Source: Pseudomonas sp. v388 (GTDB lineage: Bacteria > Pseudomonadota > Gammaproteobacteria > Pseudomonadales > Pseudomonadaceae). From it: a stretch of DNA of 64,000 bases. The notes under the pieces were generated by a model that was given only the letters and a program-made list of their open reading frames with translations, was not told the DNA's origin and made no database searches. Positions 25,219-35,521 of this stretch are shown piece after piece. The DNA is taken from NCBI RefSeq assembly GCF_003935425.1, contig NZ_RHQN01000003.1:248001-312000 (forward strand), in the 5' to 3' direction. The position numbers and the translations under genes were made by a program. Position 1 is the stretch's first letter. Every line of letters begins with the position of its first letter.

Positions 25219-27603
25219 TTAGAACGTCTGACCCAGGGAGAATTGGAACACTTGGGTTTCGGAGTCGTCATCCGGCTTCTTGATCGGCATCGCCAGGGCG
25301 AAGCTCAACGGGCCAAGCGCGGTGATCCAGGTAACGCCCACACCTACCGAACTCGCCATGCCGGAGAAGTCGATGTCGTTGCACTCGACTTTCTCGCCAT
25401 TAAGCGTGCGGTTGGAATCGCAGTTGGTGTCAAACACGTTACCTACGTCCCAGAACAGCGAGGTACGCAGTGAACGCTGGTCCTTGATGAATGGCAGCGG
25501 GAACATGATTTCTACACCGCCCTGAACCAGCGCGTTACCACCGAACGGCAGCGGATCTTGGTCCGGGTCTGCGACGGTGCCTGGGCGACCGCCGTTGGCT
25601 TCACCGATACTAGGCGTGCTGCGCGGGCCCAGGGTGCTGTCCTTGAAGCCACGAACCGAGTTGAAGCCGCCGGCGTAGTAGTTTTCATAGAACGGCAGAC
25701 CCGAGGTCGAACCGTAACCGTCGCCATAACCCAGCTCGGTATGCAGACGCAGGGTGTAGCTGTCGCTGATCGGGTGGAAGTACTGGGCACGGTAGTCGAG
25801 CTTGAAGAACGACAGGTCGCTCCCCGGCAAGGTGGACTCCAGAACCAGACTTTGCGAGTGGCCGCGAGTGGCCAGTACGCCCTTGTTCAGAGTCGATTCG
25901 TTCCAGCCCACGGAAGCCTTGAAGTTCAGGAAGCTGTCCCCTTCCTGATCGATGAACTTGAAGATCTCTTCGACAGTGTACGTACCGGTCTTGATCTCAT
26001 CCTGCTGAACGTTCAGGCCGTAGGTCAGGCGTGACGTCTCGCTGATCGGGTAGCCAAGGCTGATACCGGCACCCAGGCTGTCTACCGCGTAGCTCGCCAC
26101 ATCGACGTCGAGGTCGTCGTAGTCGGTAGTGCGATAGAACGCGTTGTAGCCCAGGCTCACGCCATCCGGCGTGTAGTACGGATCGACATAGCTGAAGTTG
26201 TAACGGCTCTGGTATTCGCTGCGGGTCAGGCCGATGCTGACTTTGTTACCAGTACCGAGGAAGTTGTTCTGACTGATCGAACCACCCAGGATCAGGCCCG
26301 CACTCTGTGCGAAACCGACGCTGGCCGTGATCGAGCCGGAAGCTTGCTCTTCCACCGCGTAGTTCACGTCCACCTGGTCATCGGTGCCCGGCACGGCCGG
26401 TGTCTCGACGTTGACTTCCTTGAAGAAGCCCAGGCGATCCAGACGAGTCTTGGACTGGTCGATCAGGTACGTCGACGCCCAGCCCCCTTCCATCTGGCGC
26501 ATTTCGCGACGCAGTACTTCGTCCGCCGACTTGGTATTGCCGCGGAAGTTGATGCGGTTGACGTAGGCACGCTTGCCCGGATCGACCACGAAGGTGATGT
26601 CGACGGTGTGGTCTTCGGCGTTCGGTGTCGGCACGCCGTTCACGTTGGCGAAGGTATAGCCTTCGTTGCCCAGGCGGCGGGTGATCAGTTCGGACGTGGT
26701 GGTCATCACCTTGCGGGAGAACACCTGGCCCGGCTGCACCAGCAACAGCGACTTGACCTGATCTTCAGGCACCTTGAGGTCGCCGCTGAGCTTGACCGAC
26801 TTGACGCTGTACTTGTCGCCTTCATTCACGTTGACAGTGATGTAGACGTTCTTCTTGTCCGGGGTGATCGACACCTGGGTCGAGGCGATATCCATGTTGA
26901 TATAGCCGCGATCCAGATAGTAGGAACGCAGACGCTCCAGGTCACCGGACAGCTTTTCACGGGCGTACTTGTCGTCGTTCTTGAAGAACGACAACCAGTT
27001 GGTAGTCTTGAGTTCGAACAGACCGATCAGGTCCTCGTCGGGGAACACGGTGTTGCCCACGACGTTGATGTGCTGGATGGCCGCGACCGTACCTTCGTTG
27101 ATGTCGATCTTCAGACCCACGCGGTTGCGCGGCTGAGGCACGACTTCGGCGTTGACCTCGGCAGAGTAGCGACCTTGCGCCACGTACTGACGCTGCAGTT
27201 CGTTACGCACGCCTTCGAGGGTCGCACGCTGGAAGATCTCGCCTTCGGCCAGACCGGACTGCTTGAGCCCTTTCATCAGGTCTTCGGTGGAGATCGCCTT
27301 GTTGCCTACGATCTCGATGCTGGCGACCGAAGGACGCTCGACAACGGAGATGACCAGCACGTTGCCGTCACGACCCAGTTGGATGTCTTGAAAGAAACCG
27401 GTTTTGAACAGCGCACGGGTAGCTTCAACCAGACGACCGTCATCCGCCTGCTCGCCGACGTTCAACGGCAATGCACCGAACACGCTGCCGGCGGAGACCC
27501 GCTGCAGCCCGTTGACACGGATATCGGAGATGGTGAAGGACTCGGCGTGAACTTCAGCGATCATCAGTACGGCAAGAACCGCAGTTAGCAGCAGACGTTT
27601 CAT
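25219..27603 (-). CDS. bamA: Outer membrane protein assembly factor BamA
   Basis: BamA is the essential core of the BAM complex that inserts beta-barrel proteins into the outer membrane. From the ATG at 27603 it has 794 residues. The signal peptide ends at VHA, followed by five POTRA domains (about 22-420), each with the gggf-type pattern, then a 16-strand barrel. The barrel ends in the outer-membrane signature FSLGQTF with terminal Phe. The conserved loop-6 VRGF motif is visible in GGFNSVRGFKDSTLGPR. It lies between rseP, which handles the envelope-stress signal, and skp. Confidence 0.98.
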   Translation of the reverse strand: MKRLLLTAVLAVLMIAEVHAESFTISDIRVNGLQRVSAGSVFGALPLNVGEQADDGRLVEATRALFKTGFFQDIQLGRDGNVLVISVVERPSVASIEIVGNKAISTEDLMKGLKQSGLAEGEIFQRATLEGVRNELQRQYVAQGRYSAEVNAEVVPQPRNRVGLKIDINEGTVAAIQHINVVGNTVFPDEDLIGLFELKTTNWLSFFKNDDKYAREKLSGDLERLRSYYLDRGYINMDIASTQVSITPDKKNVYITVNVNEGDKYSVKSVKLSGDLKVPEDQVKSLLLVQPGQVFSRKVMTTTSELITRRLGNEGYTFANVNGVPTPNAEDHTVDITFVVDPGKRAYVNRINFRGNTKSADEVLRREMRQMEGGWASTYLIDQSKTRLDRLGFFKEVNVETPAVPGTDDQVDVNYAVEEQASGSITASVGFAQSAGLILGGSISQNNFLGTGNKVSIGLTRSEYQSRYNFSYVDPYYTPDGVSLGYNAFYRTTDYDDLDVDVASYAVDSLGAGISLGYPISETSRLTYGLNVQQDEIKTGTYTVEEIFKFIDQEGDSFLNFKASVGWNESTLNKGVLATRGHSQSLVLESTLPGSDLSFFKLDYRAQYFHPISDSYTLRLHTELGYGDGYGSTSGLPFYENYYAGGFNSVRGFKDSTLGPRSTPSIGEANGGRPGTVADPDQDPLPFGGNALVQGGVEIMFPLPFIKDQRSLRTSLFWDVGNVFDTNCDSNRTLNGEKVECNDIDFSGMASSVGVGVTWITALGPLSFALAMPIKKPDDDSETQVFQFSLGQTF

Positions 27604-27627
27604 GAAGTCCTTTCTTATTCCAACTGG

Positions 27628-27659
27628 CAATAAACAAACTGCCGCAAAATGCGGCAGGT
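27628..27659 (-). terminator. Terminator-like hairpin between rseP and bamA
   Basis: On the minus strand a perfect 8-bp stem (ctgccgca / tgcggcag) with a 3-nt loop is followed by tttgtttatt. It starts about 20 bp after the rseP stop and ends about 25 bp before the bamA start. No promoter can fit downstream of it, so bamA would be transcribed by read-through. Confidence 0.7.
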
Positions 27660-27677
27660 TCGCAACACAGCAACGTT

Positions 27678-29030
27678 TTACAGTCGACCCAGATCATTGA
27701 CCAGCGCGAGCAACATGACGCCCACCACCAGACTGATACCGATCTGAACCCCCCAACCCTGTACCCTTTCCGAAAGGGGACGACCACGCGCCCACTCGAT
27801 CAGATAGAACAGCAAATGCCCCCCATCCAGTACCGGAATGGGCAGCAGATTCAAAACACCCAGGCTAATGCTCAGGTAGGCGAGGAAGTTGAGAAAATCT
27901 CCCAAACCCGACTGGGCCGAAGCGCCCGCCACTTTAGCAATGGTTATCGGTCCACTCAAGTTTTTTACCGAGAGCTCGCCGAACAACATTTTCTTCAGCG
28001 ACTCGAGGGTCAGCACGCTCATGGTCCAGGTCCGGCTGGCGCCTTCGGCAACCGCGGCCAGCGGGCCATAGCTGACCTCGCGAAGCATTTCCGGCGGCCA
28101 GTCGATGCCTTTGACGCCGGCCCCCAGATATCCTGCCGCCGCCTCGCCTTCACCGCGCGTCGTCAGGGTCAGCGGGATTTCCAGCGGCGCACCGTCGCGC
28201 TCGATGCGTATCGACACCTTGGCCGCGGGGCGTTCACGCACCCAGTCGACGACCTGTTGCCATTCGGTGACGGGCTGGCCGTCGAGTGCCAGCAGTCGAT
28301 CGCCTGTCTTCAAGCCGGCGGCCTGCGCAGGCCCCTTGGGATCGAGCTCGGCAAGCACCGGCGGCAGGGCCGGACGCCATGGGCGGATTCCCAGGGATTT
28401 GATCGGATCCGGCTCGGCCGAACCCTTGAGCCAGTTATCCAGGGCCAGCGCTCGCGGCGTGTCGACGCTGGAACCTTGATCGCGAACCGTCAGCGCAATA
28501 CTGCCACTTTCACCCAGGCGACGGACCAGCTGCAGATTGACCGCCGACCAGCCAGAGGTCGGCTCGCCGTCGACCGAGACGATCTCCTGCCCCGCGACCA
28601 GACCGGCGCGCTGGGCGATGCTGCCCGCCTCGACCGCGCCGATGACCGGCTTGACCTGCTGGCTGCCCAGCATCGCCAATGCCCAGAAGAACACCAGCGC
28701 CAGAAGGAAGTTGGCGACAGGGCCGGCGATAACGATGGCGATACGCTGATAGACCGACTTGCGATTGAACGACTGATCGGCCAGTTCCGGAGGAACGTCG
28801 CCTTCTCGCTCGTCGAGCATCTTCACGTAGCCACCCAGAGGAATGGCGGCGATCACATATTCAGTACCCTGGCGATCGTGCCAGCGCACCAGAGCGGTGC
28901 CGAAGCCCACCGAGAAACGCAGGACCTTGACGCCACAACGCCTGGCCACCCAAAAGTGGCCGAATTCGTGAAAGGTCACCAGGACACCCAGCGCAATCAG
29001 GGTGCCGACGATCATATATAGCGCGCTCAT
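27678..29030 (-). CDS. rseP: RIP metalloprotease RseP (MucP-type)
   Basis: RseP is an inner-membrane site-2 protease that cuts the transmembrane segment of anti-sigma factors, releasing AlgU/sigma-E in envelope stress. The zinc motif HEFGH lies at residues 21-25 in the first membrane helix and the second zinc ligand is in PIPVLDGGHLLFYL near the C-terminus. Two PDZ domains lie in the periplasmic part (about 115-310). I chose the ATG at 29030, giving 450 residues; the codon before it is TTG. It is followed by bamA and skp, whose products are linked to the stress RseP senses. Confidence 0.96.
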   Translation of the reverse strand: MSALYMIVGTLIALGVLVTFHEFGHFWVARRCGVKVLRFSVGFGTALVRWHDRQGTEYVIAAIPLGGYVKMLDEREGDVPPELADQSFNRKSVYQRIAIVIAGPVANFLLALVFFWALAMLGSQQVKPVIGAVEAGSIAQRAGLVAGQEIVSVDGEPTSGWSAVNLQLVRRLGESGSIALTVRDQGSSVDTPRALALDNWLKGSAEPDPIKSLGIRPWRPALPPVLAELDPKGPAQAAGLKTGDRLLALDGQPVTEWQQVVDWVRERPAAKVSIRIERDGAPLEIPLTLTTRGEGEAAAGYLGAGVKGIDWPPEMLREVSYGPLAAVAEGASRTWTMSVLTLESLKKMLFGELSVKNLSGPITIAKVAGASAQSGLGDFLNFLAYLSISLGVLNLLPIPVLDGGHLLFYLIEWARGRPLSERVQGWGVQIGISLVVGVMLLALVNDLGRL

Positions 29031-29143
29031 CAACCTTCTCCAGGTGCCGCTTCATCGGCACGTGTGCTCATCTGTTGCAGCCTGAAGGCATGCTCCCGAC
29101 ACATCACATCGCCCCTAGGGCCAGCACCTTGCTGCCTGCCTCG

Positions 29144-30334
29144 TTATCGCCCGTTCCGCGCAAGCCACTGCTCTGCCAGAACACGCGCTTTTGAATCCAT
29201 CTCGAATACGGCGTCCAGCTCATCAACCGCAATCACCGGCTCAAGACCCAGAACATCCTCGATCATACTCGCGATCTCCAGGTAGCGGATGCGCCGGTCG
29301 AGAAACGCGGCGACCGCCACCTCGTTGGCCGCATTGAGCATGGCCGGCGCGCTGCCGCCGGCCTCCGCTGCCTGACGCGCCAGGCGCAGGCATGGAAAGC
29401 GCTGCTCGTCGGGTTCCTGGAAATCGAGCTGGCCGATCCGGAACAGGTCCAGCGGTGCCACGCCCGAATCCACCCGTGCCGGCCACGCCAGGGCATTGGC
29501 GATCGGCGTGCGCATGTCGGGATTGCCCAACTGCGCCAACACAGAACCATCGACGTAATCGACCAGCGAATGAATCACACTTTGCGGATGAATGACCACC
29601 TCGACCTGAGCCGGGCGAGCGTCGAACAGCCAGCAGGCTTCGATCAGCTCCAGACCCTTGTTCATCATGGTGGCCGAGTCGACGGAGATCTTGCGCCCCA
29701 TCGACCATACCGGATGGGCGCAGGCCTGTTCCGGGGTGACGTCGTGCAACTGCGCCAACGGAGTCTGACGGAAAGGTCCGCCCGAAGCAGTCAGCATGAT
29801 TCGCCTGACACCCACCGCACCCAGACCGCGGGAAAAATCGGCGGGCAGGCACTGGAAGATCGCGTTGTGCTCGCTGTCGATGGGCAGCAATACCGCGCCG
29901 CTGCGACCGACCGCCTGCATGAACAGCGCGCCGGACATGACCAGCGCTTCCTTGTTGGCCAGCAACACTTTCTTGCCGGCCTCCACCGCCGCCAGCGTCG
30001 GCCGCAGACCGGCGGCGCCGACGATGGCCGCCATCACGGCGTCGACCTGCGGATGCGCGGACACCTCGCACAAGCCCTTCTCGCCGACCAGCACCCGGGT
30101 ATCGAGCCCGGCGGCGGCGAGATCGTCCTGCAGCTTGCGAGCGACTTCCTGGGTCGGCACCACCGCAAAACGCGGCGTGTGCCGGACGCACAACGCCAGC
30201 AATTCGCTCAGCCGGGAAAAGCCGGTCAGGGCGAATACCTGATACAGCGACGGGTGGCGAGCGATGACATCGAGGGTGCTCAGGCCAATGGAACCCGTCG
30301 CGCCCAGTACGGTGATCTGCTGAGGCGCACTCAC
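29144..30334 (-). CDS. dxr: 1-deoxy-D-xylulose-5-phosphate reductoisomerase
   Basis: Dxr converts deoxyxylulose phosphate to methylerythritol phosphate with NADPH, the first committed MEP-pathway step and the fosmidomycin target. The NADPH loop [18 protein letters not shown], the [12 protein letters not shown] motif, and the metal/substrate segment [13 protein letters not shown] are all present. The start is a GTG at 30334 that overlaps the cdsA stop by 4 bp (GTGA), giving 396 residues. The other MEP genes ispD and ispF are in this window but in a separate block. Confidence 0.96.
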   Translation of the reverse strand: MSAPQQITVLGATGSIGLSTLDVIARHPSLYQVFALTGFSRLSELLALCVRHTPRFAVVPTQEVARKLQDDLAAAGLDTRVLVGEKGLCEVSAHPQVDAVMAAIVGAAGLRPTLAAVEAGKKVLLANKEALVMSGALFMQAVGRSGAVLLPIDSEHNAIFQCLPADFSRGLGAVGVRRIMLTASGGPFRQTPLAQLHDVTPEQACAHPVWSMGRKISVDSATMMNKGLELIEACWLFDARPAQVEVVIHPQSVIHSLVDYVDGSVLAQLGNPDMRTPIANALAWPARVDSGVAPLDLFRIGQLDFQEPDEQRFPCLRLARQAAEAGGSAPAMLNAANEVAVAAFLDRRIRYLEIASMIEDVLGLEPVIAVDELDAVFEMDSKARVLAEQWLARNGR

Positions 30335-31146
30335 ATCACACCCCAGTTCGCAGCCCACAACAACACCGCGAATACCGGTATGGCAGCGGTGAGGCTGTCG
30401 ATGCGATCCAGCACGCCGCCATGGCCTGGCAGCAGGTTACTGCTGTCCTTGATGCCCGACTGGCGCTTGAACATGCTTTCGGTCAAATCGCCGACGATGG
30501 AGATCAGCACGATGACCGCCGCCCCCAGCAAGCCGGCAATGAACTGGGAAACCGACCAGTCACGGGAAAATCCCACCGCAGCGGTAATCGCCAGCGCCAC
30601 CAGCAACCCGCCGTACACGCCTTCCCAGCTCTTGCCGGGGCTGACCTTGGGTGCAAGCTTGCGCTTGCCGAAGGCCTTGCCGGAAAAGTAGGCCCCGATA
30701 TCCGCCGCCCACACCAGAACCATCACCGACAGGATCAGCCAGTTGCCCATCGGCCATTGCTTGAGCAGCATCAGCCCCTGCCAGGCCGGTAACAGGATCA
30801 GCAGACCGATCAGCAGTTTGCAGATCGCGCTGGCCCAGTGCTCGCTGGAGGCCGGATAGGTCAGCACCAGGAAGGTCGCAAGCGCCCACCAGATCACCGC
30901 CGCACCTAGAACCCATGGCCCCACTCCGGGCGCGAGGTACATCAGGAACAGCAGCAGGGCCACGACCGCCGCGTAGGCGATGCGCATCGACTGGGCAACA
31001 AGCCCGGCCAGACGCGCCCATTCCCACGCACCCAACACCACGACCACGCCGATGAACAGGGCGAAGTAGGCGCCGGTGAGCAGGAAGAAACCGCAAAGGG
31101 CAATCGGCAGCAGGATAAGCGCCGTGATGATCCGTTGTTTGAGCAT
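30331..31146 (-). CDS. cdsA: Phosphatidate cytidylyltransferase
   Basis: CdsA makes CDP-diacylglycerol from phosphatidate and CTP at the inner membrane, the branch point of phospholipid synthesis. The 271 residues form about eight hydrophobic helices. The C-terminal CDS signature runs from [10 protein letters not shown] through [20 protein letters not shown] to [12 protein letters not shown]. It follows uppS with a one-base overlap (TAATG). Confidence 0.97.
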   Translation of the reverse strand: MLKQRIITALILLPIALCGFFLLTGAYFALFIGVVVVLGAWEWARLAGLVAQSMRIAYAAVVALLLFLMYLAPGVGPWVLGAAVIWWALATFLVLTYPASSEHWASAICKLLIGLLILLPAWQGLMLLKQWPMGNWLILSVMVLVWAADIGAYFSGKAFGKRKLAPKVSPGKSWEGVYGGLLVALAITAAVGFSRDWSVSQFIAGLLGAAVIVLISIVGDLTESMFKRQSGIKDSSNLLPGHGGVLDRIDSLTAAIPVFAVLLWAANWGVM

Positions 31147-31901
31147 TAAGCGCGGGCTCCAGCTTCTACCTGTTCGCTGGTCTTACCGAAGCGACGTTGG
31201 CGAGAAGCGAAATCAGCCAGCGCAGCGCGCATGGCATCGTGTTTGAAGTCCGGCCAGAACAGGTCGGAAAAGTACAGCTCGGCGTAAGCCAGCTGCCAGA
31301 GCAGGAAATTACTGATGCGGTGTTCGCCACCGGTGCGGATGCACAGATCCGGCAACGGAAGGTCGCCGGTGGCCAGGCAGGTCTGCAGCAGGCCGGGGGT
31401 AATATCCTCGGGCTGCAGATGACCCGCCTGGACTTCCCGCGCCAGCCGCTGGGCGGCCTGGGCGATGTCCCACTGACCGCCGTAGTTGGCGGCGATCTGC
31501 AGGACAAAGCGATCATTACCGGCCGTGCTCAGCTCCGCCTCACGCATCGCCGCCTGCAGCTCCGGATGGAAGCGCGAGCGGTCACCGATGATGCGCAGGC
31601 AGATGCCGTTCTCGTTCAGGCGCCTGGTTTCACGGCGCAGGGCCGTGAAAAACAGCTCCATCAGGGCGCCGACCTCATCGGCCGGGCGCTGCCAGTTTTC
31701 ACTGGAAAACGCGAACAGCGTCAGCACTTCGACCTTGGCTTCTGCGCACACCTCGATCACCGCACGAACCGCGTCAACACCCGCCTTGTGCCCCGCCACG
31801 CCCGGCAACAGACGTTTCTTGGCCCAGCGGTTGTTTCCGTCCATGATGATGGCGACATGACGCGGCACCGAAGTCGATGCGGCCAGTTTTGTCTTTTCCA
31901 T
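31146..31901 (-). CDS. uppS: Undecaprenyl diphosphate synthase (ditrans,polycis)
   Basis: UppS adds eight isopentenyl units to farnesyl diphosphate to make the C55 lipid carrier for peptidoglycan and O-antigen. The diphosphate-binding motif HVAIIMDGNNRWAKKR, with the catalytic Asp, lies near residues 15-30. FAFSSENWQRP and the C-terminal DLCIRTGGEHRISNFLLWQ are the other signatures. The length of 251 residues is standard. It uses isoprenoid units whose synthesis needs dxr downstream. Confidence 0.98.
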   Translation of the reverse strand: MEKTKLAASTSVPRHVAIIMDGNNRWAKKRLLPGVAGHKAGVDAVRAVIEVCAEAKVEVLTLFAFSSENWQRPADEVGALMELFFTALRRETRRLNENGICLRIIGDRSRFHPELQAAMREAELSTAGNDRFVLQIAANYGGQWDIAQAAQRLAREVQAGHLQPEDITPGLLQTCLATGDLPLPDLCIRTGGEHRISNFLLWQLAYAELYFSDLFWPDFKHDAMRAALADFASRQRRFGKTSEQVEAGARA

Positions 31902-31916
31902 GAAAACGTCTCGACC

Positions 31917-32474
31917 TCAAACCGCCATCAGGTCTGCTTCTTTCGCCTTGGTCGCCGAGTCGATATCTGCTTCTGCCTTGTCGGTCAGTTTCTGGATATC
32001 CGCAGCAGCACGACGCTCTTCGTCTTCGCTGATCTCTTTGTCCTTGACCAGTTTTTTCAGATCGCTCAAGGCATCACGGCGGATGTTGCGCACCGCAACA
32101 CGGGCATCTTCAGCAGCGCTGCGGGCCTGCTTGGTGAAGCCCTTGCGGGTTTCTTCCGTCAGGGCCGGCATGGAAATCAGCAGCAACTCACCGAGGTTGG
32201 TCGGATTGAGGTTCAGGCCCGCGCTCTGGATGGCCTTGTCGACTGCAGCCAGCATGTTGCGCTCGAAGGCGACGACCTGAAGGGTACGCGAGTCCTTGAC
32301 CGTGACGTTGGCAACGCTGCTCAACGGCGTATCGGCACCGTAGTAAGGGACCATCACGCTACCCAGAATGCTGGGGTGAGCCTTGCCGGTACGAATCTGA
32401 CCAAATGCATGGCTCAAGGATTCGAGGGACTTCTGCATGCGCTCTTGAGCGTCTTTCTTGATTTCGTTGATCAT
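31917..32474 (-). CDS. frr: Ribosome recycling factor
   Basis: RRF splits post-termination ribosomes together with EF-G. The 185 residues show the N-terminal helix with [19 protein letters not shown], a central beta domain ([16 protein letters not shown]), and the C-terminal helical bundle ending in AKEADLMAV. It overlaps the pyrH stop by 4 bp and precedes uppS by 15 bp, the conserved pyrH-frr-uppS order. Confidence 0.98.
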   Translation of the reverse strand: MINEIKKDAQERMQKSLESLSHAFGQIRTGKAHPSILGSVMVPYYGADTPLSSVANVTVKDSRTLQVVAFERNMLAAVDKAIQSAGLNLNPTNLGELLLISMPALTEETRKGFTKQARSAAEDARVAVRNIRRDALSDLKKLVKDKEISEDEERRAAADIQKLTDKAEADIDSATKAKEADLMAV

Positions 32475-33214
32475 TGTTGAACTTCCTCGATCAGGGTTCC
32501 TTCAGCGCCGCCGTGGACGATATTCAGCAGGGCGCCGGGTTTGTTCATGTTGAAGACGCGCAACGGCATCTTGTGATCGCGACACAGACAGATGGCCGTC
32601 AGATCCATCACACCCAACTTGCGATCCAGCACTTCATCGTAAGACAGATGATCGAACTTCTCGGCATTGGGGTCTTTGAACGGGTCTGCTGTGTATACGC
32701 CATCGACCTTGGTCGCCTTGAGCACGACGTCGGCGTCGATTTCGATCGCTCGCAGGCAGGCGGCCGAATCGGTGGTGAAGAACGGATTGCCGGTCCCCGC
32801 CGCGAAAATCACGACTTCCTTGGCGCTGAGGTGACGCATGGCCTTGCGACGATCGTAATGATCGGTCACCCCCATCATGGAGATGGCGGACATCACGATG
32901 GCCGTGATATTAGCGCGTTCCAGAGCGTCCCGCATCGCCAGGGCATTCATCACAGTGGCCAGCATGCCCATGTGATCCCCGGTGACGCGGTCCATGCCGG
33001 CGGCACTCAGAGCGGCACCGCGGAACAGGTTGCCACCACCGATGACCAGACCGACCTGTACGCCGATGCCGACCAGCTGGCCGACTTCCAGCGCCATGCG
33101 ATCCAGCACCTTGGGATCGATACCGAACTCTTCGGACCCCATCAGGGCCTCGCCGCTAAGCTTGAGTAGAATGCGTTTATAGCGAGCCTGATAACCACTG
33201 CCCTGCTGAGCCAT
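32471..33214 (-). CDS. pyrH: UMP kinase
   Basis: PyrH phosphorylates UMP to UDP in pyrimidine nucleotide synthesis and is allosterically controlled by GTP and UTP. The amino-acid-kinase fold starts with [28 protein letters not shown] is the glycine loop, and [18 protein letters not shown] and [18 protein letters not shown] are further motifs. The length of 247 residues is usual. It starts about 200 bp after tsf, beyond a terminator hairpin, so it may have its own promoter in that gap. Confidence 0.98.
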   Translation of the reverse strand: MAQQGSGYQARYKRILLKLSGEALMGSEEFGIDPKVLDRMALEVGQLVGIGVQVGLVIGGGNLFRGAALSAAGMDRVTGDHMGMLATVMNALAMRDALERANITAIVMSAISMMGVTDHYDRRKAMRHLSAKEVVIFAAGTGNPFFTTDSAACLRAIEIDADVVLKATKVDGVYTADPFKDPNAEKFDHLSYDEVLDRKLGVMDLTAICLCRDHKMPLRVFNMNKPGALLNIVHGGAEGTLIEEVQQ

Positions 33215-33358
33215 TGCGAATCTCTCCTGCGGCGTTTGAAAAAATCTGTGCCAGGCACCTCGTGCCTGCGCTTACTCTAGCTTGACGCTCCTGGAGCATC
33301 GGAAGAATGCAGCCTTGTGAGCCACTTCTCCAAGGGAAAATTCCTTCTCCCTTTCGAC

Positions 33359-33392
33359 AAAGAGGCCGCGCGCGTGAGCGGGCAGCCTCTTT
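33359..33392 (-). terminator. Terminator downstream of tsf
   Basis: The outer stem aaagaggc / gcctcttt encloses a G+C-rich inner pairing (cccgc...gcggg-like). On the minus strand it is followed by the short T run of cctctttgtcg. It begins 22 bp after the tsf stop and separates rpsB-tsf from pyrH-frr. Confidence 0.8.
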
Positions 33393-33414
33393 GGGGCGAC
33401 AGTATTAGACTGTC

Positions 33415-34278
33415 TTACTTCTTGCTGGCAGCTACTTGAGCAGCGACTTCTTCAGCGAAGTTGTCGACTGGCTTCTCGATGCCTTCGCCTACCTTGAAGT
33501 AAGTGAAGGAAACGATTTCAGCACCGGCTTTCTTGGCCAGGGCGCCAACGGTGATCTCAGGGTTCTTGACGAACGCCTGCTCGACCAGGCTCGCTTCGGC
33601 CAGGAACTTGCTGATACGGCCGCTAACCATCTTCTCGGCGATTTCAGCAGGCTTGCCCTTGAGCTTCTCTTCGTTCAGCTGCAGGAAGACATTCTTCTCG
33701 CGCTCGATCGCTTCGGCAGAAACGTCCGATGGCAGCAGGAACTCAGGGTTGGTCGCGGCAACGTGCATCGCGATGTCCTTGGCCAGTTCGGAGTCGCCGC
33801 CCTTCAGGACTACCACGACACCGATCTTGTTGCCGTGCAGGTACGAACCCAGCACGTCGCCTTCGATGCGAGCCAGACGACGGATGTTGACGTTCTCGCC
33901 GGTCTTGCCAACCAGAACCAGACGATCCTGTTCGCGCGCTTCGATCAACGGCTCAACGGTGGTCAGCTTGTCGGCAAATGCTTTTTCGACGCTGGCAGCG
34001 ACGAATGCCTTGAAGTCGTCCTGCAAAGCCAGGAAGTCGGTCTGCGAGTTGACTTCAAGCAGAACGGCAGCCTTGCCGTCGTCCTTGATGGCGATGGCGC
34101 CTTCAGCAGCAACGTTGCCTGCTTTCTTAGCGGCCTTGATCGCGCCGGATGCACGCATGTCGTCGATCGCTTTTTCGATGTCGCCGCCGGCCTTGGTCAA
34201 GGCCTTTTTGCAATCCATCATGCCTTCGCCGGTACGCTCGCGCAGTTCTTTGACCAACGCTGCAGTAATCTCTGCCAT
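33415..34278 (-). CDS. tsf: Elongation factor Ts
   Basis: EF-Ts recycles EF-Tu by releasing GDP. The N-terminal UBA-like domain ([21 protein letters not shown]) with the TDF-type contact motif [15 protein letters not shown] is present, and the core domains extend to residue 287. It lies downstream of rpsB with a terminator-like hairpin in between, a layout often used to set the S2 to EF-Ts ratio. Confidence 0.98.
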   Translation of the reverse strand: MAEITAALVKELRERTGEGMMDCKKALTKAGGDIEKAIDDMRASGAIKAAKKAGNVAAEGAIAIKDDGKAAVLLEVNSQTDFLALQDDFKAFVAASVEKAFADKLTTVEPLIEAREQDRLVLVGKTGENVNIRRLARIEGDVLGSYLHGNKIGVVVVLKGGDSELAKDIAMHVAATNPEFLLPSDVSAEAIEREKNVFLQLNEEKLKGKPAEIAEKMVSGRISKFLAEASLVEQAFVKNPEITVGALAKKAGAEIVSFTYFKVGEGIEKPVDNFAEEVAAQVAASKK

Positions 34279-34413
34279 TTCAAAATCCTCTTGGATAGGT
34301 CTTCAACCATTCCACCCGGGTGAGCGGGCGTGCAAATTCTTGAAAAATCAGGGTGGCAGCAACACATGACAGGAAAGCCATGTCAACGCCAGCCAATCAT
34401 TTTCGAGGTGGCA

Positions 34414-34436
34414 AAAAGGGGGCAGAGCCCCCTTTT
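34414..34436 (-). terminator. Terminator/attenuator between rpsB and tsf
   Basis: A stem aaaagggggc / gcccccttttt (10 bp on the minus strand) with a 3-nt loop ends in a T5 run. It lies about 28 bp after the rpsB stop. It probably allows partial read-through to tsf, because no strong tsf promoter is apparent in the 140 bp that follow. Confidence 0.85.
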
Positions 34437-34464
34437 CGCGTACTGAGTAAACGCCAGGCGTTAG

Positions 34465-35208
34465 TTACTCAGCTTCTACAGCTGCAGCTGGAGCTTCTTC
34501 GACGAAAACGTCGGTGCCGCCAGCAACGTTGTTGCGACCGCGGATGACAGCGTCAGCCATCGAACCCATGTACAGCTGGATAGCGCGGATGGCGTCATCG
34601 TTGCCTGGGATGATGTAGTCAACGCCTTCCGGGCTGCTGTTGGTATCGACAACGCCGATGACCGGGATACCCAGCTTGTTGGCTTCGGTGATCGCGATGC
34701 GCTCGTGATCAACGTCGATAACGAACAGTGCGTCCGGCAGACCGCCCATGTCCTTGATACCGCCCAGGCTGCGATCCAGTTTTTCCAGGTCGCGAGTGCG
34801 CATCAGCGCTTCTTTCTTGGTCAGCTTGGCGAAAGTACCGTCTTCAGCCTGTACTTCCAGCTCGCGCAGACGCTTGATCGACTGACGGATGGTCTTGAAG
34901 TTGGTCAGCATGCCGCCCAACCAGCGATGGTCGACGTACGGCGAACCGCAACGTGCTGCTTCTTCAGCAACGATCTTGCCGGCGGAACGCTTGGTGCCGA
35001 CGAACAGAATCTTGTTTTTGCCCGAAGCCAGGCGCTCAACGAAAGTCAGTGCTTCGTTGAACATCGGCAGGGTTTTTTCAAGGTTGATGATGTGGATCTT
35101 GTTACGCGCGCCGAAAATGTACTTACCCATTTTCGGGTTCCAGTAACGGGTTTGGTGACCGAAGTGCACACCGGCCTTCAGCATATCGCGCATATTGACT
35201 TGGGACAT
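34465..35208 (-). CDS. rpsB: 30S ribosomal protein S2
   Basis: S2 binds the 30S subunit late and is needed for S1 attachment. The sequence shows [20 protein letters not shown] near the N-terminus, the [19 protein letters not shown] motif near residue 95, and [20 protein letters not shown]. An acidic Ala/Glu-rich tail ends the 247 residues. Codon use is strongly biased, as expected for a ribosomal gene. It is transcribed away from map across a 313-bp region that carries both promoters. Confidence 0.98.
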   Translation of the reverse strand: MSQVNMRDMLKAGVHFGHQTRYWNPKMGKYIFGARNKIHIINLEKTLPMFNEALTFVERLASGKNKILFVGTKRSAGKIVAEEAARCGSPYVDHRWLGGMLTNFKTIRQSIKRLRELEVQAEDGTFAKLTKKEALMRTRDLEKLDRSLGGIKDMGGLPDALFVIDVDHERIAITEANKLGIPVIGVVDTNSSPEGVDYIIPGNDDAIRAIQLYMGSMADAVIRGRNNVAGGTDVFVEEAPAAAVEAE

Positions 35209-35347
35209 GATAGTTCCTTGATAAGTCGGGTTAGGCCTCCACGTATCCCAATGACCAACCAGTGGCGAGCCGCCAAAGGCACCCAGGTCATCGTGTCGAC
35301 ACGTGTGTGGGTTTAGGCTTCCAGGACGGACCTTGGAAAGCGGCGCA

Positions 35348-35378
35348 TTTTATATCACAAAAGGAAAGAGAACGAAAC
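35348..35378 (-). promoter_or_regulatory. Probable rpsB promoter
   Basis: On the minus strand a good -10 (TATAAA, within atataaaat) lies at 35355-35350. A -35-like TTCGTT lies 17 bp upstream at 35378-35373. The leader to the rpsB start would be about 135 nt, long enough for the autoregulatory structures known for rpsB in gamma-proteobacteria. A TAGAAT at 35469-35474 on the plus strand is a plausible map -10. Nothing else stands out in the 313-bp rpsB-map gap. Confidence 0.55.
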
Positions 35379-35521
35379 CCGAATCAAGTACTTGTTTCGC
35401 CGCGCTTTTACGCTGCTGCATGGACCCTATATAAGGATGCGATGGACACCGGTGCGCCATCGGTCTGGTAGAATCGTGCCTTTACGCATAAACCGCGTGT
35501 CGGACACGCCGAGAGATTCGA

